DNA of 64,000 nucleotides. Source: Combretum micranthum (lineage: Eukaryota; Streptophyta; Magnoliopsida; Myrtales; Combretaceae). This document shows positions 11,126-22,054 of the stretch, piece by piece. Under the pieces are notes generated by a model, which made no database searches, had not been told where the DNA came from, and was given only the letters and a program-made list of their open reading frames with translations. The first letter of the stretch is position 1; each line of letters begins with the position of its first letter. The stretch spans positions 100,419 through 164,418 of the forward strand of contig JAMXBD010002775.1 in the NCBI GenBank assembly GCA_024138025.1, read 5' to 3'. The translations under genes were made by a program, and so were the position numbers.

Positions 11126-11912
11126 CATTTCTGAATATGATGCGTTGACAACAGCATTAAGTGGTCATACTTGGACAAAATCTTTTCTTTTCCTTTTATT
11201 TTCACTCTCTCTAGCTTTGGAGCCTCCAGGGAGCTCCTGGTGAATTTCTCCATTTTTGGGCATTGTGTCACAATCACCTCTTCAAGGGATGAGTAGTGGA
11301 AGAAAATCGACATTCCTGCACTAAAGCATTTGATATTTGGTAGAAAATCAAGCCTCAAGCATTTCAGCGATTTGAGAGCAACGTTTTTCAGTGCTTCGGT
11401 TCTGCTTCTCTCGCCTGCCACTATTTCCTCCATATGGTTGCATTTTTTGACAGTCAATCTACTAAGTTGCGGCAAGCTTTCTGCCATATTTATTGTCAAC
11501 AGGTTTGAGATGGCCATATTTCGATATGTCCAGACTTGTCAAGCCATGGAAAGAATTTGCAGATGCACCCATGAGTCTTAATCCTTCATGAAAATGTTGC
11601 ATGTCAAGCACCATATCAAGTTTTATTTCTTGGCAGGGGTAGCCTTGCTTGCCGAGTCTCTTGTTCTCCATGAGCACATGCTGACTGTTCAACTTGGGAT
11701 TTCAGAATTAGGCAACTGCTAACTTCAAGTTTCTCCAAATAGGCTGACCGCTGAAGAAAGCCATGAGGGAAAACAGCTGGTTGGCCCATAGGGCTTGCTA
11801 GCTTGAAGACCCTCAACTCATTAAACGATTCTTCTGATAACTGTCCTCGCCATATCTCCTTTATGAGCTTCTTCTGATTCAGCTCTAATAGCTCCAGTTT
11901 TCTAAAAGAATT
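11126..11912 (-). pseudogene. CNL: LRR exon
   Basis: Opens after GGTTTCAG with NSFRKLELLELNQKKLIKEI in phase 0, then NELRVFKLAS, AYLEKLEVSSC, NSFHGLTSLDISKYGHL and PQLSRLTVKKCNHMEEIV, ending with a conserved PKLERVKIKGKE segment. It closes at GAAATG/GTATGC. Two frame breaks (about 11,690 and 11,500) lie inside. Confidence 0.7.
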
Positions 11913-12155
11913 CTGAAACCAGAATTGCAAGAAGGAACAGGAATTAGCACACATTATAAGCTTATCCTTTTTATAATGACTCGACTAACTGCTGAGTTGT
12001 GATGATTTTGATTGGATAAAAGATTATGGGACATTTGTTTTTTCCCATCTTGCATGCAGGAAAGTATATAAATGATTATAGATATTTTCTTCTGATATAA
12101 TGGTGAAGTTGTGAGATAGAAGAATAAATGCTTTTAGCAAAAGCATGTAGCATAC

Positions 12156-12883
12156 CTCGTCTACCCAGAAGAGACATTGATCTAATGCAGAAAAGTCATG
12201 GCCTGTTGAACCAAGTATCTTAATTTTGAGGCAATCAATGACCATCAATTCTTTCAATGTGGGCCAATGCGAATAGTGCTGTTTTGAGTAGAGGTTCTTG
12301 AGATTTTTTAGTTCCTGAATCTTAGAGACATCAGATAACGGAAGTTGAACTAGTGGCACTGTTAGCTTCTGTAGATCATCTTGAATGAGTTTCTCTAGTC
12401 CCACTGCACATGTTCACTTCTAATGTTTGCAGTCCAGAAAGATCTTTCATCATTGATGCAGGAAAGAAATACTTAAGAGTCTTGCACTCACTGACAGAAA
12501 CCTGTTCTAGGTTTCCAAAGTAATGATTCTTCCATCTGGAGCCATCGTAGGCCATATGTACTCTAGTTCCTCCAGTCTCTTGAGGAACAATTTTCTTAGT
12601 TGGGCAGGAACGTCAAGAGAATCATTTTCAATTGGCTCCCCATCAGTAGGCCCAGGGATTGCAAGAATCCTTTCCAGTGAACTGCAGTTACTTATGTGTA
12701 GCGTTTGGATGTTAAGGAAGGCTTTTAGCATCTCTTGCTTGAAAACATGGGACAATCTTCTACAGTCCACAGTAACTTCTGATAGCTTGGGGAAGGATCT
12801 TCAGAAACTTGACCTTGCCATATATTTATAATCTTCATCTTAGAAACTGCCAAGTTCTCTAATGATGGGAATGACTGTGACAC
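12156..12883 (-). pseudogene. CNL: LRR exon
   Basis: Begins at CTGCAG/GTG with VSQSFPSLENLAVSKMKII in phase 0 and ends ALDQCLFWVDE at a GAG/GTATGC donor, also phase 0. In between, LRR lines are found in successive frames: VDCRRLSHVFKQEMLKAF, LNIQTLHISNCSSLERIL, NLEQVSVSECKTLKYFFP and WPTLKELMVIDCLKIKI. Frame changes near 12,790, 12,510 and 12,400 are again best read as small deletions. Confidence 0.72.
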
Positions 12884-13603
12884 CTGCAGCATTAGATCTT
12901 CCATCATTTCACAAATTTGGTGTTTTGCTTTGTTGTTCTTGAAAATTAAAAACAGAGGAGATTGCATATCAATAAGCTTATAATTTATGGTAGTAGTTGC
13001 TGGATTCAAGTCCTCTGGTAACTCTATGATATTTTATTTGCTTTTTATTGCTTCTTCAAGACTTCAACTAATAGGGTAAATACATCTAACTTTAAAAGAT
13101 GAAAACATGTCAGAAATGTCATGGTGTCTTTATTTTAATCTGTCAAGAGCAGATTCAAGTCCACATACAAGTCTATGGCATCTCCACAAATTTAATTATA
13201 CGATTTTTTTCCCTTTTATATTTTTTATAATATATTGTCCCTATGAAGAAGAAGCTATGGAACTTTTTTCCGTTTAGACCTTTTGCTCCTTACTCAACTG
13301 CTCAACAATGTCATACAAAATGGATTTGGGATAAGAATAACAATATATCACCAAAATTAACCATAAAACAAAAATAAATATTCAAACACAGAATGAAAAC
13401 TAAATTTCAGGTTAAAAATAGATATAAGTACATATTAAAGTAAAGAAATGAAATATCATAAATATATATTTAAGTAGAATTTCTGGTTATTAAGATTAAA
13501 TCTTCTTGTTGTTTCTTTGTCAAATTATTCTGTTTGATTAGATCAAGTTATTTAATCTATATTTATAGAAATTAAATGGAAGAAAAAAGTGAGAGAGTCT
13601 TAC

Positions 13604-14249
13604 CTTTTGCTGAAAGAGTGCCGGTCCTTTCATCCATTCTCATGGGGTGAGGATTCCTGTAAAATAGCACTGACATTATCATCCTCACATACTTGTTGGA
13701 CCTCACTTAATACGGTACTGGCTTCTGATGGAAGCTCATAACCATTGCCCAACTCCACCCGCATATGCCCAAACTGAGGTGAAGCAATGTAAAATGCTGT
13801 TGGCTTGGGACAATTGGATACCCGCAATGTTTTCAAGGATGGGAAACTGATGGAAACAATCCCACGAGAAAATGTTACCAGGCTTGGTAAATTTTCAAGA
13901 GAAAGAGACAACATCTTCAATTCAAGTACTGGTTCTACATTTTCCTTTTCCCAGTCAACTATTACCTTCAAGCTTGCACAGTTCTTAATGCGTAAATGCC
14001 TCATTCGAGGTAGTCCTCTGGCCATGGATACAGAGAACAGATGTTTTAGCTTGCCACATTCTTGCACTGTTAACTGGCTTAAGTTATGGAATCTTACAGT
14101 CCTTGGAATGCTTGTCCATATACATTCCAGGCTTTGCAAATTAATCAGTTTCAGTTCAGTCAACTTTGATGATATTCCAGTTTCATCATCCCCATGTCTT
14201 GCATTCATGGTTTTTTGCTCTTTCTCGACACTTTTGTGGCCAAACAGAC
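13604..14249 (-). pseudogene. CNL: LRR exon
   Basis: Acceptor CCTCTCTTAG/GTC near 14249. A clean frame (14208-13630) reads KLTELKLINLQSLECIW, FHNLSQLTVQECGKLKHLF, GLPRMRHLRIKNCASLKVI and FPSLKTLRVSNCPKPTAF, four typical imperfect LRRs. The last ~30 bases are out of frame. In the shifted frame they read PALFQQK directly before the donor AAAAG/GTAAGA (last base 13604), the usual phase-0 K ending of these exons. One lost base near 13,630 explains it. Confidence 0.72.
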
Positions 14250-14899
14250 CTAAGAGAGGTAAAAAAATCGCATTCAGTCATGGAGGACAAGGGAGAAATT
14301 ACACAAGACTAATTTTGTGAGATAATTTCATAGGTTACAGAGAATGCTAGCAGATTTTCATCTGCAATCATGGGCTTATCAATATTTGTACTTTGCTGCA
14401 TAATGATTCTCTATATACTAAGTGGCATAAGTTGTTAGTGAACAAATGCAGATATCAGAATGATCAAAAACCTGATTAATTAACCTAGGTGCCACAAGGA
14501 AAGGAGGAGCCTGTTTGTTGGTATGAAATTGTTTGTATAAACAACCATCATAAAGGGTGTTACATTTTTACTAAAATCGGGACTAGCCTAAATCTTAATA
14601 CATATGGAGCGGAGTGTTAAGAGTATTACTTAGTCTAGAAGGGTAGTCTTGTAATTTTATATTTACGTTTATATATAAACTATTGTGTTAGGGTGCGATT
14701 GATCTTAACACATTTTTGCTAATTAATCTTAACACAGAGGAATGAAAAGTGGAAACTTTCGGGGGTGATTCCAACACATGACCTCATTGTGTGGGATATA
14801 ATCTGTTTTTCCAAACAATACATGGGCATTGACAGTTGCAAGGATTTCATATGTTGCAATTTCTTAAAAAATGATCCAAATGACAAAAGAAAATCTTAC

Positions 14900-15176
14900 C
14901 TAGAACTGATTTTCCTGAGTGTGACTTGTGTTGTGGAGACAGTGGAGAAGATTTGAGCTGGAAAGCTTCTTTTACTGAAGGACAATTCTTAATAGTGAGT
15001 GACTTCAACTTTTGGAGCATCATTAACTGATTATCTTTAATAACACTCTAGAGAGATTTACAGCGCTACACATGGAGATGCTGCAGGTTGCCTAAATTTG
15101 TCGTATCCTGCAGCCAGATCTCCTTTACTCCGGGAAGGTCAATTAGTGCCAAGGACTCCAAGGTGGGGAGCGAAAT
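14900..15176 (-). pseudogene. CNL: short LRR exon
   Basis: Opens after a TTTTTTTAG acceptor with ISLPTLESLALIDLPGVKEIW, the usual first line of an LRR exon in this clade, in phase 0. It continues with NLGNLQHLHV, a stop codon (TAG), then LQKLKSLTIKNCPSVKEAFQ in the same region. A donor-like CTAG/GTAAGAT closes it at 14900. The premature stop makes this exon non-functional as read. It is the only LRR exon here with an in-frame nonsense change rather than just frameshifts. Confidence 0.6.
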
Positions 15177-15270
15177 CTAAAAAAAGTAACATTTTGTTAA
15201 CTAGACCAATAATATTAACAGTCAACACTGCAGCAATTGCTGAAAGAAATGTGTTATGAGCCCTTTTTAC

Positions 15271-16860
15271 CTTTTTTCCATAAAAAAAGCAGTTGAACTG
15301 TCTGAAAGTGTGCTCTTTGAGGACTTGTAATCTGTTCTCGCTGTGATAATGAAGCTCATTGCTTCATCTAATTCATGGAGAGTCAACTGGTGCAAATTAG
15401 GCCATCCAACCTTGTTTTCTGTCCCACTTTTACTTGCAATCTTGTTTTTCGTTTCAACACTAACAATTCCTTTTATCTTGTTGCAAGCTGTTACTTCTAT
15501 CTCCTCCAAACTTGGAGTGCCTTGAGCAAACTGAAGTTTGAAAAGAAACTCCAGCTCACAACACTTCTGGATTTTCAAAAATTTTTGCTTGCTGAGTGAG
15601 AGAGAATTTGGATTGTCATAGCATATTCTTCTTAATTTGGTCAAATTTGCAAGAGTAAGAGACACCAAGTTTTGGAAGGCAGGGACTGAATTTTTCTTGA
15701 TGATACATTCAATGGTTGGGCTATCTTGCACATGTAGATGCTCCAGATCTAGAAAACCATCCGAGGATAACTCTTGAATGTTATGGAAATTCTCTATTTC
15801 CCCCGTAGGTACAGATTCTTACTCCTTTCTAGAGTATGCTTCATCACTCTGGAGAGGAAATTGCTGTGTCCTCTGGTTGGATATGGCAGGCTAAGCTTTA
15901 AAGTTCTTTCTTGTTCATGATAACACTCAGACATGTCCTGAATGTTTGCTAAAACCATCTTATAATCTGGCTTCTCAACTGACGGATCTCTGGGGAACAT
16001 GGTTATTCCAGGAATGATGTGCTGAGGACTTTCCTTCCATCCTGAGGAAAGCAAATTTCTGCCTCCCGTTGAATCTGGAAGGCTATGCACTGAAGCTGTC
16101 AATTCTTCTACTCCCCCCTTGAGAATTCTTGAATGTTTCCCACTACTATTCTGTAACTGGTCAACTTCTTAATTGGCAACTTTATTGGGAGTTTAGTGGC
16201 ATCAGGAATGTGGAACTGTAGAGTAGAAAGCTCATTCTTTCCATCCAACTCATCAAGGGTTGCGTTGTTTCTGCCTTTCCTGTGTGATTTGTTCCCTGGT
16301 GTGACGTATCCCAATCACTAAAGCTGTCATCCATATATAGTTCCTCTAAGTTGGTTAAACGTTTGAAGAGACCAGCTTCAATCACTTGAAGCTTGTGGCA
16401 CCCGCGCAAGTCTAAAAATCTCAAATCAGTCAACTCCCCTAACTCTTTTGGAAGGTGAACAATGTCAGACCCTGAGAAGCTGAGGTGTTGTAATGTTTTC
16501 AGATCCTTTATATTGCGAACTTCTTCCAGCTTGCAACATTCCAGATTCCAGATGTCTTGAGGTTGATAAGACCATCAACTGAGGAAGAAAGGGGTGAAAA
16601 TGTAAAGCTAATGTTGGTGAGATGCAACACCGTGAGTTCCTTCATGCTGGTAAAAGAATCCATCCGGATCTGGAGAGGATAAACTTGTGAACAATCTCTA
16701 CTGCGAAGTCGAAGCATCTTCAATTTAGGACATCTAGATCTCAACTCCTTAATATATTTGATACATGAATCATCAACCATATCGATGGACATCGCAGTGC
16801 AATTTCCATGATCTTCTTCAAACCAACTATTTGGTCTGGTAATGCTTCCCTCGGCATCAT
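15271..16860 (-). pseudogene. CNL: N-terminal LRR block
   Basis: Follows the NB-ARC domain without a visible intron. Landmarks in order: CPKLKMLRLRSRD, SMKELTVLHLTN, LQHLSFSGSDIVHLPKELG, LTDLRFLDLRGCHKLQVI, LTNLEELYMDDSFSDWD, then a long segment with LPSxxP-type linkers and a second LRR set (NLVSLTLANLTKLRRICYD, PNLHQLTLHELDEAMSF). This is the standard order in At4g27190-like proteins. It is spread over several frames, with breaks near 16,540, 16,270, 16,105 and 15,800. The exon ends at a donor (AAAAAAG/GTAAAAAG, last base 15271). A one-base loss in the T-run at ~15,287 would restore a phase-0 end. Confidence 0.75.
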
Positions 16861-16866
16861 CACTTC

Positions 16867-17955
16867 TCAGGATGCAAGAATGTTGTTCTCCTGACCATAT
16901 TTAACCATTGACAAAACTCTGCCATATTCACCTTTTATTTGGACATATTCACCATTGCCATCCACGAGGTTTTTTTGACGGAGTATATTGAGTAGAGAAT
17001 TTACTCGGTTTCTAGTATCTACTACAGTTGCAACGCCACCAAACAAGCTCATTCCCCTGCTATGAATGACCAAATCGTGGACTGAGATGGTGGTTCCTCC
17101 AATGAGACCGCATAGAAAGATGAGCGATCTGAGTTCGTCTAAATTGTAGCTTGATTTGGGTTCCTTAGCACTGGAGTTTGGATTCAGAATATTCTCTATG
17201 TATTCCAGCATTGTTTGGTTGTTTTCCAATCTTCTCCTCTTCAAAGTATCTTTCCACACGTATAGATCACGTTCATTCTTGAGATTATATGCTTGTTCGA
17301 CAATTACATGAGGTAGAACTTCACATTCCTTCACCAACTTTTCCATGACATCTTTCTTATCCCGACTATTGGAGTTCTTGTTCAAGGTCTTTTGAAACAG
17401 ACCTATTGACTCGGTGTCGGATAGCACGTTAAGCTGGAATAGGTTTTCGCTAGGAACACGCATCTCCTTGACCAGTAGAGTTTGATCAGCAGACATCAGG
17501 ATAACCTTGCACACCTTATTTCTGTTTATGAGTGGGATGCCGACTTTGTTCAAGTCGATTTTCATCGAAAGCCCATCAAGAATTATGAGGACTTTTTCAT
17601 TGTTTTTCGTAAGCCTTGTGGCTAGTTCCTGTCTTTTTGCGCTAGCTCCTACTGTTTGGTCGAAAGACTTGCCAGTTAAGTCATATGCCAAGTCATCTTG
17701 AATTTTCTGAACATCGTCAGTGTTTTCTGATTCAGCTCTCATGTCAAAAAGTTTTCTCCAAGAGCTCTTTGGACCAAATTTTTCCTCAGGGTGGTCTTGC
17801 CCATGTGCTGTGCACCCACACCCCGATCACCTGTATATCTGGATATTGTAAGGCGTCGATGATGCGATTCAGAATCTCAGCTCTTGATTCGGCAGATAAT
17901 CCTCCTCGGTACGGGGTGGAATCTGCATTCCTGGTGGTACATCGGGTTTAGTGAG
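16867..17955 (-). pseudogene. CNL: degenerate NB-ARC nucleotide-binding domain
   Basis: The order of NB-ARC motifs is preserved. SAESRAEILNRIIDAL then QVIGVW leads into a P-loop; a one-base loss in a G-run (~17,812) separates GVW from GAQHMGKTTL, which fits GxxxxGK[ST]. From 17742 to 16867 a 291-codon frame is open. It has a kinase-2-like VLIILDGL where LDDVW is usual, RNBS-B-like CKVILMSAD, a GLPL position reading CEVLPHVI, an RNBS-D-like SLIFLCGL, and an MHD position reading IKG. Loss of the second kinase-2 Asp, of GLPL and of MHD predicts impaired nucleotide switching. The length is normal for an NB-ARC C-terminal part. It could be a dead gene or a receptor that no longer uses ATP/ADP switching. 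Confidence 0.78.
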
Positions 17956-17984
17956 GTCATCCAGCTTCCTTTTGCGGAGGTCCT

Positions 17985-18346
17985 CTATAGCCATTTTACA
18001 GTTGCTTGCCTCTTTGCCAAAGTTGCGTCGTGAGATGGATTAGGAATATATCCACAAAAGCGAAGGTGGTTTATTCCGTCTGCTTTATGGTACTTGTCAA
18101 ACAGTCCTCCGGCTCCAGCCTTAATATTCTCTACTTCTTTTTTCCAACTTTCAATTCCAGTTTCATCAATTTTGTCGTGACTATACGTAGTCCCAATAAT
18201 ATCACGATCAAACTGTCTCACGTAATCCTTGAGCTGCTTGTCAAGTTCATCAACGTTTCTTCTACAGTGGATTATGTAATTGCACTCTTTGACGAGGACA
18301 CCAAACAAAGCATTGAAAGCCTTGTCTGCTATCTTTGTAGGCCAAT
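17985..18346 (-). pseudogene. CNL: coiled-coil N-terminal region
   Basis: About 120 codons with heptad-like leucine and charged spacing (NVDELDKQLKDYVRQFD), the position and style of the CC domain in this NLR clade. The true start lies upstream: no in-frame ATG is present, and the sequence before 18346 looks like an intron end (pyrimidine tract then CACAG). The frame closes at 17985. One base later in another frame the sequence continues as MAIEDLRKRKLDDLTKPD, consistent with loss of one A from an A-run at ~17,995. Confidence 0.7.
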
Positions 18347-18351
18347 CTGTG

Positions 18352-20955
18352 AATAGTGAGAGGAAACATGATTTCCTTTTTTTTTTTTTGTTTTTGGTGA
18401 GGTGTTGGGGGTGTGGAGGAACTTTTCACAAATGGGAAGGATCAAAAGCTAGTAGTCTATTCGGCCAAGAAAAAAGCTAGTAGTCTATAGATGGTAAAAA
18501 CAATAGGACTCTATATCATGGAACTGAAGCTGACTAGCAATGAAACAAGAAAGCCAATTTCAATATGGGAAGAAGAAGATGGTTTTAAACAACTTTAGAG
18601 TAGTGAATGAAGGATGTAGTTTCTAAAGTGGAGCACTCTCTTTAAACATTACACTGAAGATTTATTTTTTATTTTTTGACTGAGGAAGTTGTAATGGAAT
18701 TGGTGAACACTAAGGTTTTTCTTGCTGGGCTGTGAATAGGCGAGTGTTGTAGAGACACACTCATATAGGAGCTGAGAGGAAGGGGACAAATTCAGTCAGG
18801 TGTGGAATTCAACTAAAGCTATGTTGAGAATCTGCTGAGAACAAACAAGGACAAATTTAAATTAGGTGTGGAAAATATGTTGCAAAGGATTTTTTCTCCG
18901 GATAAATAGGATCTTAATGTTGTTCATCTTCTCTGGCTAATAAATTTGTTGTAGTATAATATATTTTTTACAAGATGTGTTGTAGGATATTACAGTGTAC
19001 ACTATGTGTAGCATGATCCTATTGAAACCGGATTGAGTTTTAGCCATTTTCCTCTCTCTCTCTCTCTCTCTTTAATTAATTTGTGTGGTGGATGACTATC
19101 TATCACCTTGGATGAAATGATCTACTTTAGAAAGTGGTTTCGACCGATCTAACATTAGTGACCATTTTGGCTACCTTGGATTTCCAATTGATTTAACTTT
19201 TTGTTATTTTAATTAATTCATTTATATTTATTCCTAGTATTTATTTTATTTTTAACTGACTTGGCATCTATAGACAAAAAAAAAAGAAAAACCAATAATG
19301 TTAGAGAAAGTTCTTATTTGTAAACATCTGCACACACGATAATGATTGACATAAAGAGAAAAAATTTAAAACTTAAATAGAAAGATGTTGAAATTTTAAT
19401 GACTACAAATATACTTTGCCCAACCCTTTTTTCTTATTATAGATTTTTAATGGGCTAGACCCATTGGTTCCATGTTTTATGCTTTCAATTTGGCCATCCT
19501 TCCGTTAGCCTAATGATTCTTTGGCGGCTCATAAACCGGCTATACTAATACTGGGTTCAGTGGGTTGATTCATGCTCGAGTTCAGGTCAAAATTGGACTT
19601 TTACCATGTCTAGATATTAGTTGCAATGAATTTATCATGTTTATATATTTTATTTTAATGTTTAAATTAACCTATATCAAAATTATATTTCTTAAGGAAA
19701 TGTAACGACTAAACAAAAATCAAATGGATACAATACTATGTAATGTGGCTAATCATTAAATAATTTAAATAAAGAATAAATTTATAAACCAACTATAATT
19801 GGACAGCAAATATTAGCCTAAAAAATCTTAAGTTAAGCCATAGGTTTACAAAAGATATGATTTAAACAATGAGGTGTGTATCTGGACCGTTCTTACAGTT
19901 TAATTATATTAATATTGAATTTTCAAGTAGGGTAAACCAGATTTAAACCTCTTTCCTATTTCATGGTAAAAAAGAAAAAAAAAAGTTACAAATATCCATA
20001 AAGTGATATGGCATATGCTATAATACTAGACGTTGGAACCGTGAATAGGAGCTTATAGAAAAGGAGCATTTTTTTTCCCTTCCTCCCTTCAAAAGGGACA
20101 TGTGGAAATTTGCTAAGCCATTGATGGCTAACGCTAACCTACATGTGGCTTGATACACACAGCAGATATGAAATATATTATTGTTGAATTATATATTCAA
20201 GCATTGCTCCTACAGTTTCCATGCCATAAAGTAAACATCAATTTGGTTTTCGTCGACAAGCAAACAATAGATTGGATTTAAAATTCTCAGTGAATCAGAA
20301 ATGTGTTATGGTCATGGCTGCCCCTATGAATTCTAGCTTAATTCAATTAAAAAAAAAATATTACATTAAGTTGAATCATTCAATCTTGATCATTTCAAAA
20401 TCCACACATTATTTATATATCTCTTCCGATATGACTAATACTATATCATTTTTTGAGCTAATTGTCAATGTAGCCAGCCTTTTTTTTGGCATTAATTATA
20501 GAATCTAATAAAAATTGGTTACTTAACTAATCCATAATATATTTTGATGACAAGTTATAGGAATTCAAAATCTATCTACCTATACTAGTAAATATAGGTA
20601 TAATGGCCTTGAATAGTGCAAATCTATACCTTTACTCAATTGGCAAATATGCCGAATATTTTAGAATGGGAACATGTCTTATAACTCCTACATTCCACCC
20701 CAAAACTTATTGGATAGTATGGGGCTTAGGTTCATAAAGTCGGAGTAACTATCACATACCTATTTATATTTTTTAGTTGGTATAAAAATAAATGAAATAA
20801 TTATTAGATTAAGAGTAAAATATCTATTATGAGTATATTTATGAGTGGTAAGAGAATAAATCATTGAATCATGAGATATGAGAATATGAATTGCTATTCA
20901 TTATTTAATGAGAAAATAATTCATGGTATACTGCCATTTTGTACTTAAAATATAA
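18352..20955. other. AT-rich spacer upstream of the CNL gene
   Basis: Should contain the promoter and any missing first exon of the CNL gene, but I could not place either. A (CT)n microsatellite lies at about 19,051-19,071. No other gene, element or RNA is supportable. Confidence 0.5.
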
Positions 20956-20959
20956 ACTA

Positions 20960-21235
20960 ACACTATAATACACTGGATGGAATGGATCTTTTGAGGTGAA
21001 AATTTCAATTCGGTAGGTTAGATTTTCGCTTCCGTTGACCTACTGAGATGAAATAATCGCATCATATTTTTTGCCTCAAGAAGTTTATCATTCTATTAGA
21101 CAGGAAGGCAAAACTCACCTCACTAAATGAACAGAGGTGAAATTCCCCGCAATAAAAAAATGAGGCGACATTCGCCTCTATCGAATAAGTTGAGGTGAAT
21201 ATCACCTCTTCTACACGTGTTAGGTAGAGGCCCGG
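20960..21235. repeat. Cluster of GAGGTGA/TCACCTC motifs, CACTA-like subterminal region
   Basis: Within ~275 bp there are repeated short words on both strands: GAGGTGAAA, CTCACCTCACT, GAGGTGAAATTC, GAGGCGACATTCGCCTC and GAGGTGAATATCACCTC. Dense short subterminal repeats of this kind typify En/Spm (CACTA) transposons, and CACTATAATAC occurs just upstream at about 20,962. No matching TAGTG end or transposase could be located, so this is a fragment at best. Confidence 0.4.
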
Positions 21236-22018
21236 TCTTTTTTTCCATATATATCAAATACTTTTTAATTCAAAATTTTTATTAAAATATTAATATATAA
21301 AATATTGGGCCAAATATTAATATATTATCCATTTATATAAAAAATTTGATTTAAATTAATATATGTGGCAGATTTGAATTATTAAAATTACTATAGATAG
21401 CAATTATTAAGATTTTATTATAGATTATTAATTTATAACTTTTTCTATACCAATATAATTATAGATTATTAATTTAAAATTATTTGAATACCTGAAAAAA
21501 AGAATTAAGAAATAATGTATTAGTTAATATTTAAAATGATCTATATATAGTAAAAAAAATCTTAAATTAAATACCTCATTGGATCGGTGCTAGAAAATTT
21601 GTAATTAGACGTGGCCAGAGACCGGAAAATCACCAGAAAATTCAAAGGGTTCGACTTACAAAATTGATAAAAGAATTGTGTTAAAATAAAAATGAGTATG
21701 GGAAGGCTAAGGCGCAGGGGGTTTTATATATAAAACCCATGGATTTTTTTTTTCTTTTCTATCTTCTTTTCAGTTTTGGATTTAAAAACTTTTACGTTCT
21801 TCCATTTACAAATTCATGGTTGCCACTATGTAGAATTTTCAAACAAATTACAATATCATTATAAGATCATCCTATTAGATATTTGTTACAGTATTTTATA
21901 ATATCAATCATTAGATATTTGACAGTATTTTAAGGAGATAAATTAAAGAAAGTCGAGGAAAGGTAAATTAAAATGACCCAATTTCATTTTTTTACACGTC
22001 TTTGAAAGCAGAATGTCA

Positions 22019-22054
<36 letters not shown>

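Larger units (their letters stand above)
10062..18346 (-). pseudogene. CC-NB-ARC-LRR resistance gene (RPS2/RPS5-type, At4g27190-like), frameshifted
   Basis: Intracellular immune-receptor type gene read right to left. A large first recognisable exon (18346-15271) holds the coiled-coil region, NB-ARC and N-terminal LRRs. It is followed by LRR exons at about 15176-14900, 14249-13604, 12883-12156, 11912-11126 and 10901-10062. Its CC-NB-ARC motif order and irregular, cysteine-rich LRRs (patterns like L.V..C..L) match the At4g27190/RPS2-like CNL clade. The conserved N-terminal Met is not found: the frame enters from an acceptor-like tract ending CACAG at 18347-18351, so a first exon is missing or unrecognised. 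At least a dozen frame breaks interrupt the gene. Those I could resolve are one-base losses, for example in the P-loop. NB-ARC motifs are also eroded (see its entry). Decay is likely, but assembly indels could account for part of it. Confidence 0.82.
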
